A stretch of 64,000 bases of DNA from Podarcis raffonei (taxonomy: Eukaryota > Chordata > Lepidosauria > Squamata > Lacertidae). A program made the position numbers and the translations under genes. Location: contig NC_070611.1 of the NCBI RefSeq assembly GCF_027172205.1, forward strand, positions 59,453,979 to 59,517,978, read 5' to 3'. The notes under the pieces were generated by a model. It searched no databases. It had not been told where the DNA came from and saw only the letters and a list, made by a program, of their open reading frames with translations. Positions 1 through 13,700 of the stretch are shown piece after piece. Each line of letters starts with the position of its first letter. The stretch's first letter is position 1.

Positions 1-3000
1 AGACTGATGCCAATATAAGAGTTGTATGGGTCTCAGCCAGGCTTCTGTGTCTTTTTCTGACTGAAGAGTTTGAGATCATTCTGTGAAACATTCTTACTTA
101 AAGGCAAGTTATGATTTGACAACCATGGAGACAACTTTTCAAGAATACACACAGCTCGCTAACTGTTCAGTTGCTGAGATTATTCTCTTAGTAACAATTG
201 CAATTTGTGCGCTTCTTAATAACATTTAAAAATAAACTCATCCTTTACAGGAAGAGCCCACATTTGAACCATATTTGGTATAATTGTACATCGATTTGTA
301 TTAAACATTACAGTTCTGATATAATATAAATGGAATGGAATATGAATCAAGGAACTGTGAGGTTGGATAGATGAATGGACAGTTGTGTCCAATTAATCTC
401 TAGAAGATTAATCAAAATCCTGGGTTGGGTTCTGACTTCACACTAGAAAGAGAGGGTTGTTTTATATGTTACAGTTTCTTACATGGAAATTATTTGGGCA
501 AAACTGTTCTTTACCTGATAAAAGATCAAAACAGTAACATTTGCCAGGCCATCAAAATTCTAACACAGAAAAAGAAAAAATGTGAGATTTAATAACAGAC
601 ATATATATATATATATATATATATGAAGAGAACTATGCCATGTATACAGGAGATTCTTAATCATTTTCAACTTAACAAGCATGGGAAATTAACTGATTTG
701 AAGCTAGTGAGACCACACAAAGAGAACTGAAATTAATAGAATATATGGCTGAAAGGAACCTCCTATGTCCTCCAGCTTAATATTGCTAATTTCACATAAG
801 TAAATGGGGGGAGGCGGGCAGCAAAGGGATAAGGAATACCATATGACATTTTTACTAAGTAGACTGGATCACACAAGGATAAGGGCCCTGAGATAGTAGT
901 GACTACATAAGAAAAAATGTGACTCCAGAATAGAGAGACAGGGTTGTCTCATTTATTGTAGTTTCCTAGGTGGAGACTGGTCCTTTACTTGCAATGAAGT
1001 GTGGGATTTAATCAGATCCACACCATGTATTAACAATATGCAGTTCATACAGGTATACAATATACATTCCATGCAGGAAGTACTATCCTAAATATTGAAG
1101 GCCTATTAGGACTTGGGGGCGGGGAAGAATTCAGACTCCTTTGTCCGCTAGAACTTATTGCTGCTGAGAGGACAGAAATGATTGAGGGACAGTAGTGGGA
1201 ATGGCCTCCAACCAGAGTGGTACAACAGGAGGATAGTGCTTTAACCTATACATACTCAGCAGCCACAAACTTGAAAACTATAATACCTGGTGGGGTGGGG
1301 GTGGGGTTTGTTCAGCTAGACCTAAACCTCAGCAGTACTTTGCAGGGATAGGAGCATTATCCTGACATGAGTCAGGGGACCTTGAACTTATTTCAGATTG
1401 TTCAGGCCTGGGGGCTGCCACCATCATCCTCAATTCTGAGTGCTATTGCATTGTAAATCAATGCAGATATGTTTTGGAATTGCCACAGCTCCCGAACTGA
1501 AAACTATAGCAGGGGAGGGCTATTTTTTTAAATCCCTATTCCCTGTGTTGTCTGGTAGAGCTCCTCTTTTTCCTTGTTGAAAAGCCAATCCAGCCCTCCA
1601 GCGTTCATCACTGTCAGAGATTTTATACATGTCTTAACGTACCATTATTACAGGAGAGCTTTGCTCATATGCAGTTCTTGTTGGAAGATGGGTTCTTTTC
1701 TGTCCCTTCCCCTCTTTTCTTTTTTACAAAATAATATTTTTTCTGAATACATGGGGAATGCACAGAAACCCTTACTTTGCCCATGGGTGCCCCAGTTTTA
1801 TGTCCTATGTGTCAGATTGCCGTTAGGACAAGTGGGACCTGGCAGGACCTGTAAAAAATACTGTCGTATACCTTCACAGTTTGGGTTCCAGCCAGCCCCT
1901 CCTTCCAAGCAGGGCATTCCACTCCTCCATCTTGATCTCCATTTTCCTTTTCCAGCTATCACACAATATTCTGTAGCTATCGCGCATGTTCAGTCCTCAT
2001 TGTTCGGGGGGGGGGGGGCTTTGTGTGTTTTTGTTTTTAAAGAAGCCTTTTTATACTTCTGCAAACATTAGGGGTCCCCCAAGCATGCTGCGACATCCAG
2101 AGACATTCCAGACAAAACACTCACTACATAAGTTTAGTATTAGAAGGAGTGTTAATGATGAAACAGCCATCAGTGATATTATTCTGCAATTATTTTATCA
2201 GAACATTTTCTCTCTGGTATCCTAGCTGAAGTCCACTGGTGACAGGTGGTTCAATCAATCAGTCTTCTGCCCAAACTCCGTTTAATGTGAGGATTTGTGC
2301 AAGGGGGGCGGGCGGAATCCTGATTAATTGTGCTGTACATATTTGGGGCATATATCCTTGAGCTACATTTTATACTATCAGAAAGAGATATGAAATAAGA
2401 GGAAATAAACCCAGTTTGATCTTAGTTCATCTCAGTTTCTGAAAGTATGAATTTCAACACAGTTCCTGTATTATTGCCTTGTAGTGGTGTACGTATTATT
2501 GTAGCATCTTGTATTCACCACTGACAGAGATAGTATAATACCATTGGTATCCTATCGGTCTGAATGTAATGCTTTTATTATGCTCTTAAACAAATCATTT
2601 AGGGATCTACTTTTAGTGGACTATGCTAATCTATATTAACCTTTAGCATCATAAGTAATTTCTTTAATTATTTATGGCCTGCTTTTCATAAACTATTTTC
2701 TAAAGTCTGCTTACAAAGTAAGCCGTCACATAAAAAACAAAAACAATTCTGTGTTTTCATGAACAGTAAAATGAACACAGAAGCTGCTCTAGGCATATTA
2801 TCTGGCTCATGATCACCAATTACTTAATAAGAATTCATGTCAGTATCTTGCACATTAGTAGAGAAGGTAGCTTATGTGCTGTGAAAATTTTAAAAATCCC
2901 AAAATTACAACCTCAGGGTTGTTGTAGGCCACAATGTTACAGTGACGGGAGAAACCACATCAGACAAAATCCTCCTTCTGTGCTACTCTTGTTAGTGTCC

Positions 3001-3169
3001 TAGCAGCTTATGTCCTCTTGGCTCCCTGGTCACAGCCTCTAACCCTCTTATCCTCCCTTTGCCTATCCACCTCCTTCCTGCACTGAGCCCCCTGGGAGGC
3101 TTTGCCTCAGTCCCCCTTTCTCCATCTTTGCATCACACAAGCTTCCTCAGGTTCCTATTTATCCCAAAT
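1..3169. other. Non-genic AT-rich upstream region
   Basis: No exon with recognisable protein similarity or a splice-consistent chain was found. The short open frames here have no familiar motif. A pure (AT)n run lies at 601-624 and a G-run near 2006-2018. I see nothing else that I can assign. Confidence 0.6.
601..624. repeat. (AT)n microsatellite
   Basis: Twelve uninterrupted AT units are visible. Confidence 0.95.
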
Positions 3170-5430
3170 GGATCATTCCACATCAAATCAATGCAAAATA
3201 ACCAAGGGTTTTCTCACCCACCATTTCAGATTTTGATGAAACTTGGTGTACACCCTTCACTTATGATTGAAAGAAACCCCCTTAATTTTTTCCCCTCTAT
3301 CTCAAACGATTTTATTTTTAAAGCACTTCGAAGTTTCGTTAAATCTGCGTTGTCTGTCCCTCTTGAGACCCTCGGCACAAGATACCCTTGTGTACATTCT
3401 GGGGTTTTTTTCCCCTCCATAAACAATTATCAGATCTCTTTGAAATTTTACACAGAGCTCAATAAAATGATGAGGATTTCAGAAAAAAATACATCAGCAC
3501 TCAAAAGATTTTATAAATGCCTACAAAAAATTATAAATGCACTTGTAGCCTAGTTTTTTTATGGAAAAACTAGGGTTAGAAAACCTGAATTTACAGTGTA
3601 TGGGCATGATGTAACCAAAAGTTTTTGATGTTGAAAATTATTGCAAAGACATGCTCTTTCTTGACAAAGAATAAAATTTTTGATTTTTTATTCCTTGTAA
3701 TGAAAATTTTACGTTTTTTGGACATCGTGGGGGAAAATGGCTACTGGGTAGCCATTTTGTACAACTTTCCTACAATCCATAGCTGTAATAGAAAACATTA
3801 ATGAAACAAAGTTGTTCATCTTAAAAATTAAAATAATATTATTATAGGTTTTTTTCAAAAGTGCAGACTTGTTTTAATTTTGGGATTTTGAAGTTATGAA
3901 AATTGGCTATCAGGAATATAAAAAAAGAAAAAAAGAATTTACAGTCAGTAGAACATTAAATGCTGACATGTAAGGAAGTAAGACCTAGCAAGAAAAATAT
4001 TCCAAAAAATTAAAAATTGAGTATTATATAAAAATATGAGTACATCAATTATTTAAAAAATAATTATTCATCTCAGAAATATTTAAAATATTAGACATTT
4101 TAAAATGTTTTCTCAGATTGCAGTTCAGAGAAGTCTTGCTAGTTGTGTATGCTATTGTTCAGTTTGTGGATGAATCATGGATAGCTGAAGTTGGGTGATG
4201 CAATGCAGATGAGTCATGCAAGCCACTGGTGTTGATGGAAGAAAAAATGAAATACTTACAGGTGATACTGAGGCTACAGCAAAGAAACTGAGGAGCATTG
4301 AACTTGTAAGGTAATCAACTGTGATAATAGCATAATCTGTTATGGTAATTTTTTACTTTAGTTTAACTGTTGTCTTTACTGTTATTAATGTATCTGCTGT
4401 CATAAAACAGCCTCATTGTGAATTACGCCTCAATATATTTAACATAAATGTTAAAAAGTCTCCATGCATCCATTATTTCAAGATGGCACACAAACATCAT
4501 TCTCTTTTTCATTTCTTTTGTAAGATAGACTTGTCTTTGTATGCAATAATATTCTGAAAAACAAATTGGGGATCATGTAATATTGCATAATTGAATTTAA
4601 TAATTTTAAATTCTTTTAATCTTTTTCTTGCTAGGTCTTATTACCTTACATGTCAGCATTTAAAGATTCTGACCGAATTTATTATTATTATTATTGATTT
4701 CACAATAGCCAATTTTCATAATTTTAAATACCCCAAAACTAGAAACAAGTCTGCACTTTCAAAAAAATCTATAATAACCAATATTATTGTAATTTTTAAG
4801 ATGAACAACTTTGTTTCAGTAATTTTTTCTACTACTGCTATAGATTGTAGAAGAGTTGTACAAAATGGTAGCCATTTTTTTCCTACGATGTCCAAAAAAA
4901 CGTAAAATTTTCATTACAAGGAATAAAAACCCATAAATTTTATTCTTTCTCAAGAAAGAGCATGTCTTTGCAATAATTTTCTACATCAAAAACTTTTGGT
5001 TATACCATGCCCACATGCTGTAAATTCAGGTTTTCTAAACCTAGGTTTTCCACCAAAAAAACTAGGCTTCAAGTGCATTTATAATTTTTTGTAGGCATTT
5101 ATAAAATCTTTTGAGTGCTGGTGTGTTTTTTTTCTGAAATCCTCATCATGTTATTGAGCTCTGTGTAAAATTTCAAATAGATCTGATCAATTGTTATGAA
5201 GAAAAATAAATAAAATGTACACAAGGGTTTATTGTGCCAAAGGTCTCAAAGGGGACTGACAACGCAGATTTAACAAAAATTTAAAGTGCTATAAAATTAA
5301 AACCGTTTGAGATAGAGGGGGGAAATTTAAGGGGGTTTCTTTCAATCATAAGGGATGGGTGTACACCAAATTTCATAAACATCCGAGATGGAGGGTGACA
5401 TGACCTTGTTGAAATGACATGGAATGACCC
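3170..5430. mobile_element. Foldback DNA element with ~0.8-kb inverted arms
   Basis: The stretch about 3170-3998 reappears as its diverged reverse complement at about 4621-5430. Left terminus: GGATCATTCCACATCAAATC. Reverse complement of the right terminus: GGGTCATTCCATGTCATTTC. Paired internal anchors include GACCTAGCAAGAAAAA (3982) against its complement at 4622, and GTGTACACCC near the two outer ends. The ~620-bp centre (3999-4620) has no long open frame, so no transposase is present. This is the structure of a non-autonomous class II element. No clear target-site duplication was found and the superfamily is unassigned. Confidence 0.75.
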
Positions 5431-8400
5431 AAGTCCTTTAGGCAGCCGACCTCCTACCCTCCCTACACAGCATACAACCCCTTCTGACCTTTATTATTTA
5501 TTTTACTTATAATATTTTAGCCCTTCTGTTCCTCTAAGGAGCTTAAGGCAGCGTACACAATCCCTCTTTTTATCCTGAAGTGCTAAGGTTACTTTACAGA
5601 TCATTCTTGTCTCAGTTGACCATTGCCTACAACACTGATTTGGGGGCACGTGTTCATGAGTTAGTGTATTAATACTGACTTACTTAGTCAACCAGTGTCA
5701 GAGGCTTCACCATTGCAAGCACAATACAAAATAGATGTCAGCCTCCTCCACAGTCCATTCCATGCATCTTATCAATGTAAGCAGGCTCTCAGCAGCAAAA
5801 CTGTATCCTTGCACCATATTAATCAAGGCAAACAAATAGTGTGGTGGCACATTCAAACTATTTGATGTTTCTGGCCTAGTTTTAACCATGGGCTATTATT
5901 TGAGAAATTTCTGTCAGCAGAACCAAATTTATATTTTAAAAAAATCACTTCAATCATTTATTGTCTCAATCCTGTACGTTTAGGAACCTACTAAGAGTTT
6001 CTACAGCTCTTGCAACATGAATGGATAAGAAGTGTCTTAAAAGCTCTAAACATCTGAACAAGAAATGATTTCTATGTTTTTAGGTAAATCTCTAATTCAA
6101 ATGCACACACACACAAAGAGCATTGCAAGATAAGATGCTGCACCTCATAACCTCATGTACCTAGAGCTTCCACATAATCATCCTTCCATGAAAAAACAAG
6201 TTGCATGTCCCTACCAATAAATATTGCTATGTTTTATACAATGCTGTCTCTCTGTCAAAGATGCCTCTACTACAGACAAATTTGATTTCTTAAAAGTGTC
6301 TGGATGAAAGAGGCCACACTGTGCCTTTCTTGGAGATAGATAGATATATATATATATATATAGAAAGAAAGGAAGAATTCCTTCCTAAAATAGTGAAGCT
6401 TAGCAAGTCAAGGATAATTTTTTTTAAAGAAAAGAATACCTACTGTAATCCAGCTCGGAAGCAAATATAATTTAGGGTATGATTCCACGTTTTTTAGGCT
6501 ACATTCTTATTGATGTCTGCAATCACATTACAGGAACAGGCAAACCAAGTATAGCTTCAGTATATGTTTCTCCTTATTTCATTGAACTGAGGGGTTCATC
6601 CTGACAAAACTATCCATCTTATTAATTTCAGTGTGCAGTGGGCTCATGCACAACTTTCACTTCCTCTGACCATCCAAGGAACTTCATTTCTCCTGACCAT
6701 CAGCTATAAATGTTTAGTTTGATATGATACAGATTTCTGCATGTAACTTTCTTTCTAATTGCTTAGATCCATGAATGAACTGAGCTCTTAAAAGCTGTTA
6801 TGTCTGTCAAGATGTAAATTCCTCCACTTTTCCTCCTCCCTAATCCAAAATGCTCATACTATCTAACTTAAAGATGTTCCAGACAGAGCTGTTGAGCAGG
6901 TCCCGCTGTTTTAAGACCCAGTTTTCATGAACCAACTGAAATCAAGAAGGCTAAAATTGCCCTTGTAAAATAAAGCTGTACAGTTTGTAACCATAATGTA
7001 AGCCTGCCATAGGTTAAAAACAAACAACCAGTCTTGCCCTCTTCTCACACATTTTAAATAAACAGAATGAATGACCCACAAAGTGAGCTAGAGAATTGCC
7101 TTGGTGTGAGACAAATGTATATTCCTGTAAGATTGCATTTTTATCTGAGGAATTATGTTATTTTAAAAATTGCTAATAAATTTTTTAACAATGTCTTGAT
7201 TGGTTTATCCTAACTCCTTTTACACTTATACCTTCCTCATGACATCTGCTACAAACAGGCCAATCTGCCAGCCACTGTCAACTTATACATTCCTAACATT
7301 TATACTTGGATTTGTATTACAGTTCTATCAGTGCCAAGCGGTATTTAGAATCCTAACCATACCTTTACAATAGTAGTGGCTATCTGCATGGCTAACAGCC
7401 CAGTCCTCATACTTTCTGAACCAGTACACATCTTATGAATGGGAAATATGGCTATACTACCACCACAACATAAAACTGTTATCCAAGCAATATTACACTA
7501 ATATTACATAAAACAGAAACAGAAACAATAAATACATTAATACTCACCCATCATGTTGTTATGAGTTGGCTGAGTTTATTGTCCCTGTACCTCTCTTGCT
7601 TTCCCTCTCATTGTCTATTCACCTGTCAAAGAAGATATAGAACAATAAACATACTTTCCACCAGTTTTGGTTATATTTTGATATTCTACTTATTATTTGC
7701 AGCACAAATTTGACAATTACAAATCTGTTCTGCAACTAACACAAATAAGGTAGGGATGTGCAATTGTACATTTCTCCCAAAATACTTTCTAAAAATTCGG
7801 AGTGCATCTTCTAGGAAAGACAACTTTGAGGAATATGAATGCTCTGGCAAATAAGAATGTAAGCAAACAACACTAAAAATGCAAGTCAGATTCAGAAACA
7901 AATAAATTCAGAACAACCAAGCTCAAATGTGCCCTAACCAATAAGAAAAAGAAGCACACTAACTGAAGATAAGCTCATGGCATATCAAGAAGTACCGGTA
8001 GTTGATAATAAAAAGCCATAGCCTGGTAAATTAACCCCCAAAAGTCTGTTCATTCCTTATTCTTAAAATCTAGCATGATAATTTAAGATCCTCAGTGTAC
8101 TTTTAGAGTTTAGCTTCCTTCAGATTGTAACCCATTGCTATGCATGTTCACTTGTAAATCCCACACTGCGTCAAAAGGGGCTTAGTACAATCCTGTCTGC
8201 ACTGATTTGGAGTATGCATAGAATTGCACTTTTGAACTAATTTTCTGGTCCCAATTCCATGTACTTGTTTTAACTTTTGAAGCCTTAAAAAGCTTAGAAC
8301 TAGGATACCTATCAGAGGGCTTTCTACTTTCCACCTGAGGCATCTTTTTGGTTGTGTTGTCCTGCCTTCAGAACTCGTTCCTCAGGTAGGCTTCCCTGGT

Positions 8401-9538
8401 ACCATCTCCCATTATCTTTTCAGCACCAGGTATTGTTGCTATTTGCCTGGACTTTGTAAGCTTTTAGTTTGACTGCAGCCATATTCACATTTCTCTCACA
8501 TACAGGGCATAGCTACATTGACTATAGAGAGTGACCATGTATTTAACCTGCCCTGTGCTATAATTTCTTCCTATAACTATGTGTTGTTCACAGTTGTCTG
8601 TAGGGAAATGCCAATGCACAAGCACTGCACGATACGGACACTAGGTATCCTGATAGTACAAAGCCCCTATACAGCCAGATGCTTGAGCTTCGGAATTTCC
8701 CTAAAGACAACTGCACACAATCATGGGGAGAATAACACTATGGTCTAATCTGCACTCAACATAATAATGCCCTACATCTGAGTAACACATGCACAGGGCT
8801 TTTCCATTCTGCTGGCTTTTAAGCCTTATCTTGTTTTATTCTATTGTATGCTTAAAAACAAACAAAGGCCTGTGCCAAAAGGCACATATCCATCCCCCAT
8901 TCACAACTGTTAAAATTAAAATTGTAACCGAACAACTATCATACTGTGTAAGTTCAACAATTCCATTTGCCGAGTTCACCTTGGCAAGTGGTCAGCCTTC
9001 CCCACAACTTTGAAGCTGCAGAAGTGAGTGGAGATCATCCCAGCAGCTCCTCAGCAATCTACAATGGTAGGAAGGCTAGAGATTTGTTTGGCAACTGAGT
9101 GGCAGTGCCCAGAGAACAGCTTCCCCAGCAGCACCAAACTGGCACCCCATGGCAGCTTCTCCTGCTTCTGAGCCAGTGGGGGAAGGGGTGCAACTGCAGC
9201 AATGCCCAACAGGATACACTCATCCCGGGGCCCCTCGTCAGAAAAGGAAAGGGGCTTGAGAGATGAGGGAGCTCCACAAGTACAACTGTTTGATTTGGCC
9301 AACAAGGCTAGTAGTCATTGTGTAAAGCACTTTACAATACAGTATATACATTTTGTTCAACAACCCTGACAGAAGTCACTCACATCCTCACGGACGAGGA
9401 CGGCGGGCAGGGGATTTGGCCTAGTTCAAAAGCAGGGCTCAGAATTTAGACGCTGTTTATTTTTCGGCGTTTGGTAAGTTTCGTGCCTTGTTTTTATGTG
9501 TATCAGACAGGAATGTGCCTTATTAGATTTTAGTGGTG

Positions 9539-9540
<2 letters not shown>
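5431..9540. other. Non-genic region upstream of IL17RA
   Basis: No supported gene was found. It holds a probable ancient L2/MIR-type 3' tail near 5490-5575 (TTATTATTTATTTTACTTA followed by an AGGAGCTTAAGGCAGCGTAC-like stretch). A (GATA)/(TA)n run lies at 6336-6363. A degenerate copy of a common reptile repeat lies near 8170-8230, and a possible MITE near 8507-8770. The rest is unassigned. Confidence 0.5.
8507..8770. mobile_element. Possible palindromic MITE
   Basis: ACAGTTGTCTGTAGGGAAAT at about 8591 is matched in inverted orientation by ATTTCCCTAAAGACAACTGC at about 8694, with one mismatch in the shared core. Outer boundaries are estimated from weaker pairing, and neither TIRs nor a TSD could be fixed. 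It is most likely a small non-autonomous DNA transposon. Confidence 0.4.

Positions 9541-9578
<38 letters not shown>
9541..9578. repeat. (AT)n microsatellite
   Basis: Nineteen AT units lie about 0.7 kb upstream of the IL17RA start codon. Confidence 0.95.
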
Positions 9579-9581
<3 letters not shown>

Positions 9582-9699
9582 TTGCAGTGTTGTTGTTTTT
9601 TGAGGGGGGCGGGGGGAGTATCAGCACCTTTTTATCCCCAAATGTTGAAAGTGTGGCACTTACTGTAACAACTTCATGGTGAGTACGGGCTCCTTTTCG

Positions 9700-10700
9700 T
9701 CTGGGGGCGGGGAGCAGAGGCTAAGGGCCTCAAAGTCTGGAAGAGGCCCAGGCCTCGCTGGGGGGCTTACTTCTGAGTAGGCAATGTATAGGAACGCGCC
9801 GCAGGTCTGTGACAAGAGATTCTATGAGGACGTCGGCAGCTAACCTGTTTAAATTCATAAACGCGCCTAAAAGCAACCTCAACGGAACAAGCACACGTTA
9901 GGGACCTATGTACTAAGGCAGCTAAAACTGCAAGGCGTCAGGGGCCACGGGGAAGCGAATAAATAGCAGTAACAACAGGCACACGAAAGCGGGCGAAGAA
10001 GCGAGGCCACGCCTTTGGCAGTTGCTTCTCCTAACCGCCCGCTCTCGCGCCCATGGCGCTGAAGCCACGCCTCCTTCTCCCGTCACCGAGCTCAGCTCCT
10101 CGCGCCGCCTCAGGTAAAGCCGCACTTCTGCTCCTGCCCGCCTTTTGAAGAACTTAGCCACGCCCCTCCCTCTTCGCTCCTCCTTAGGTGCGTTTCCTAA
10201 GCTCCGCCCTTGTTCTCCCTTTTCAGGTTCTCGTCCCGGAAACTGGGGGCGGACGAAGCGAGTATAGCCGGTGGCCTCGCTTCGACAGCGGCTATGGCGA
10301 GGATGGGAGCCGTCGCCGCCGCTTCGCTTCCCCTTACACTTCTTCTGGGACTTTTGCCCGCTGCTTCAGGGCTGAGGCTCCTCGAAGACCCGCCAGTTTT
10401 CAATTGTTCCCAGCCGGTAAGTCTCTCGGGGCCAAAGTTCATTTTTCCGGCTCTTTCGAAAGCGGCGTCGTAGTTAACTCGAGGCTGCGGTTGCGGAAGT
10501 TCTCGGTTCGGCTTCTTGCTACTTGTCAGGAACTCACGAGGTTGCTTTTGACAAGCCCGTCTCTCGCTCCGAGCCGTCGCCAGTTCGTTAATGTAAAGGT
10601 TGCTGTCTTGACCTACTTCGCAGGGTTGTTCCGAGGATTGCCTGCCCGCGCCTTCATTCTCTCCCTCCCCGCTTCTCTGTTCTTTGTGTTTATTTAAGGA
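9700..10700 (+). promoter_or_regulatory. IL17RA: CpG-rich promoter region of IL17RA
   Basis: CpG density and GC content rise sharply relative to the AT-rich flanks and fall again in intron 1. The region includes coding exon 1. This is the usual setting of a CpG-island promoter. The transcription start itself cannot be fixed from sequence alone, and no convincing TATA box was chosen. Confidence 0.6.
10294..10416 (+). CDS. IL17RA: IL17RA coding exon 1 (signal peptide)
   Basis: It encodes 41 residues, with a hydrophobic core LPLTLLLGLLPAASG followed by LRLLEDPP and CSQP, matching the human mature N-terminus. The donor is GTAAGT, phase 0. A second in-frame ATG three codons downstream (10303) could also serve as the start. 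Confidence 0.93.
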
Positions 10701-13700
10701 GCTGCCTTTGTAAAGTTCCAGATACCTGGATGGTGCTGTAGAAACAAATTAATCTGAATAATAATGTGTGTGTCCCTCCATGTGTTGTTGGACTTAGCTC
10801 TCAGCACCTTAGCCATCTGGATGACTGCAGGTTCCCCACCTCTGTGAGAAGAGCAAAGTAAAACGTGGTGGTTTTTTTTGAAAATGGTGGTGGTGTTTGT
10901 ACATTTTTTTCCCTTGCATGGTACTACTGTATCTGTTTAGGGAAGAATATCTAGCCTTAGTTGGTTCACAGATTAATGGCTTAAATAAAGAGCTTCTCTG
11001 GAGGAATTACAGGTGTCTAAAATCAAAGCATTGAGTGTGCTGCGATGACAACATTATCTTCCTGAAGTAGTATTTGTATTTTAATTTACCTCTGCAAGTG
11101 ATCTCTGACTAAAGGATTGTGTACTCTTTTACCAATAGTGATAATTCAGTCAGAAACTTCCATGCTTCGCTTTTCATTAAAGCCCTATTCTATGTGTGTG
11201 TGTAAAAGATTAATGCTGTATTAGCATTCTTTTCTTAATTAGCATACATTTGTATACAGTCATGCATGCTTCAACAACACTGAACATGGTTAACCTTCTG
11301 GTAACTGATGAGCAACCAGCCTTCCTCCCAACTTTGAACCTGGGAAATTTGGTGGAGACATCTCTTCAGTTGCCTAGTGATTCTCACCACCTCCTAAGCT
11401 TTGCAGATAGGAGAAAGAATAGGGACTGTTTGGCACCTGCATGGCCAAAATGATTTGAGGGTCTTGCCTATGCAAGGCCAAACTAGTAAGACCCTGCACC
11501 ACCACGGCTTATCTCTTCCTCTACCACCAACCAGGTTTCCCAGTAATTTATTCAGACTCAGTCAGGTTGTAACGTATTAACAAAGATTCCAGTTAATTGT
11601 GAACGCAAACAAGCTTTAAATACTTTGAAACACTGTAATCCGATTCATTCTCTGTCTCCCCTCTGTCTCTAACTCAGACTCCTATGCCTCCCACCCACAA
11701 GAAACCAACCCAACTAACTGCCCAAACCCCTGTGCTGAGCCTTAAACACAGTTAGGCTCCGCCCCTGGGCTTTCTTATTAGTCAGCCTATTAACCCTTTC
11801 TCTCCCCCACCCCAGTATGACATCTCCATAATGAGTGGGCAAACGCCACACACCCCTTCTAGCTTTTCCTGCCTTTAAGCAGCAGCAGCAGTCTGTTTCC
11901 TTGGTAAAGACTTGGAAGGTTTGCCCAGAGAGACGTGAATAGGCAACTATGGTACTTACTTACTTAATTTAGCTCAGCCAGCAAGACTAATAAAAAATTG
12001 TAGAACCCTGCTTGTATATATGACACTGTACATTGTATATATGACAAGGGCTTCCTACTCCTATTGATGCTGACTAAAGTCTAACTCAGTGTTGCTAGTC
12101 TTCCCACCATCCTTTTGCCATCTCCTTTCCCACATCTCCTGCAGTGAACAACATTAACAGTGGTAGAGCAGGTCTCTATTGCCTTTACTATCCTACATTG
12201 TTAATTGCCCTCCTTGGTAGACACATGCTTAACTTAAACACATTCTAAGAGTCTCCTGTATTAGGATCTTTAGACAATCTGCTCTGATATAGCTGGCTCT
12301 TTTAAATACTTCTTCAGAAGTTTTTTAAAAATCATAGGTCTACCAGCTTCTCTTTAGCTGTCACTGGCACCAAAATAGCAGCTCGTGAAATCTTTTATAA
12401 GGTCGGAAGTTACAAAACAGGCTCTTTATCAGAAATTTTATTTTTCATAACTCTTGCGGAAACCACAGCTGATGATACAAGTGGCTTAAGCCAAGCTACG
12501 CAAATTTCAGAAGCTTCCCTTGGTTACAGACTGGAGAAGCTGAGGCAATGTTCAAGAAGTATTTGTCAACTGAGAACTGTAACATTTCAGTAAACACCTT
12601 AACATGCTCTACCAAAAACTATACAGTGGTACCACGGGTTACAGACGCTTTAGGTTACAGACACTTCAGGTTACAGACTCCACTAACCCATAAATAGTAC
12701 CTCAGGTTAAGAACTTTACTTCAGGATGAGAACAGAAATTGTGCTCTGGCGGCAGCGGGAGGCCCCATTAGCTAAAGTGGTGCTTCAGGTTAAGAACAGT
12801 TTCAGGTTAAGAACGGACTTCCAGAACGAATTAAGTTCTTAACCTGAGGTACCACTGTACTTTATGATAGAAGTGGATTGCCTGTTGCCCTTTGGATATT
12901 GTTTGATTAGAACTCGCATCATACCAGACCACTGGAGTGTTAAGGATGGGGCACTAAGGCTGCGCCCACATGGGAACAATTCTTGAGTAAATATTTCTCC
13001 TTGGCAGAGGAATCCAACTCACCCACGGAATTCCGAGCCGACCATCTACCTTTGTGGCCCTCCACCGACCCAGACCTGATAATGGACTTGATATTAGATC
13101 TGAAAACGGGCAAAGCCCCCGGGCCGGATCTAGTCCCTGCTGAGGCTATTGTTGCGCAACCGAGGTGGTGGGCTGAAATTCTGGCCAAAGTCTTTGATGC
13201 AATTAATTCTACGGGGCTTATCCCTAGGTCATGGAAGGAGGCCGTGATCGTGCCAGTCCATAAAAAGGGTCCCCCTGCTGACCCGGAGAACTATCGGAAC
13301 ATCAGCCTTTTGTCTATCATCGGGAAAATCTATGCAAAATTTTTGCTGTCTAAGCTGTCCCATTGGGCAAACGACTCAAATTTGATTGGCTATGAGCAAG
13401 CGGGCTTTAGGAACAATTATTCGACCTCTGACCATATGGTAATCATGTATCATCTTGCCAGAAAATATTCTGCCCCGAGTCGGGGACGCCTATGTGTCGC
13501 TTTTATAGACCTAAAGGCTGCCTTCGACAGTATCCCAAGAAACTGCCTATGGAAGAAATTAGAGAGATGGGGCATAGATAGAAGGCTGTTATGGCTTATA
13601 ACCCAATTACACCATGGGTCGTCAGCTAGAGTGAGACTCACACCGGCGGGAAACCTATCCAACGAGGTCCCAATAAATAGAGGTGTGCGCCAAGGCTGCA

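Noticed and set aside
1574-2225. Overlapping open frames upstream of IL17RA
   Set aside because: No homology that I recognise, a G-run frameshift between them, and no splice-consistent partners.
10188-10697. 169-codon frame across IL17RA exon 1
   Set aside because: It is out of frame with the signal peptide and runs through the donor site. It is a CpG-island artefact.
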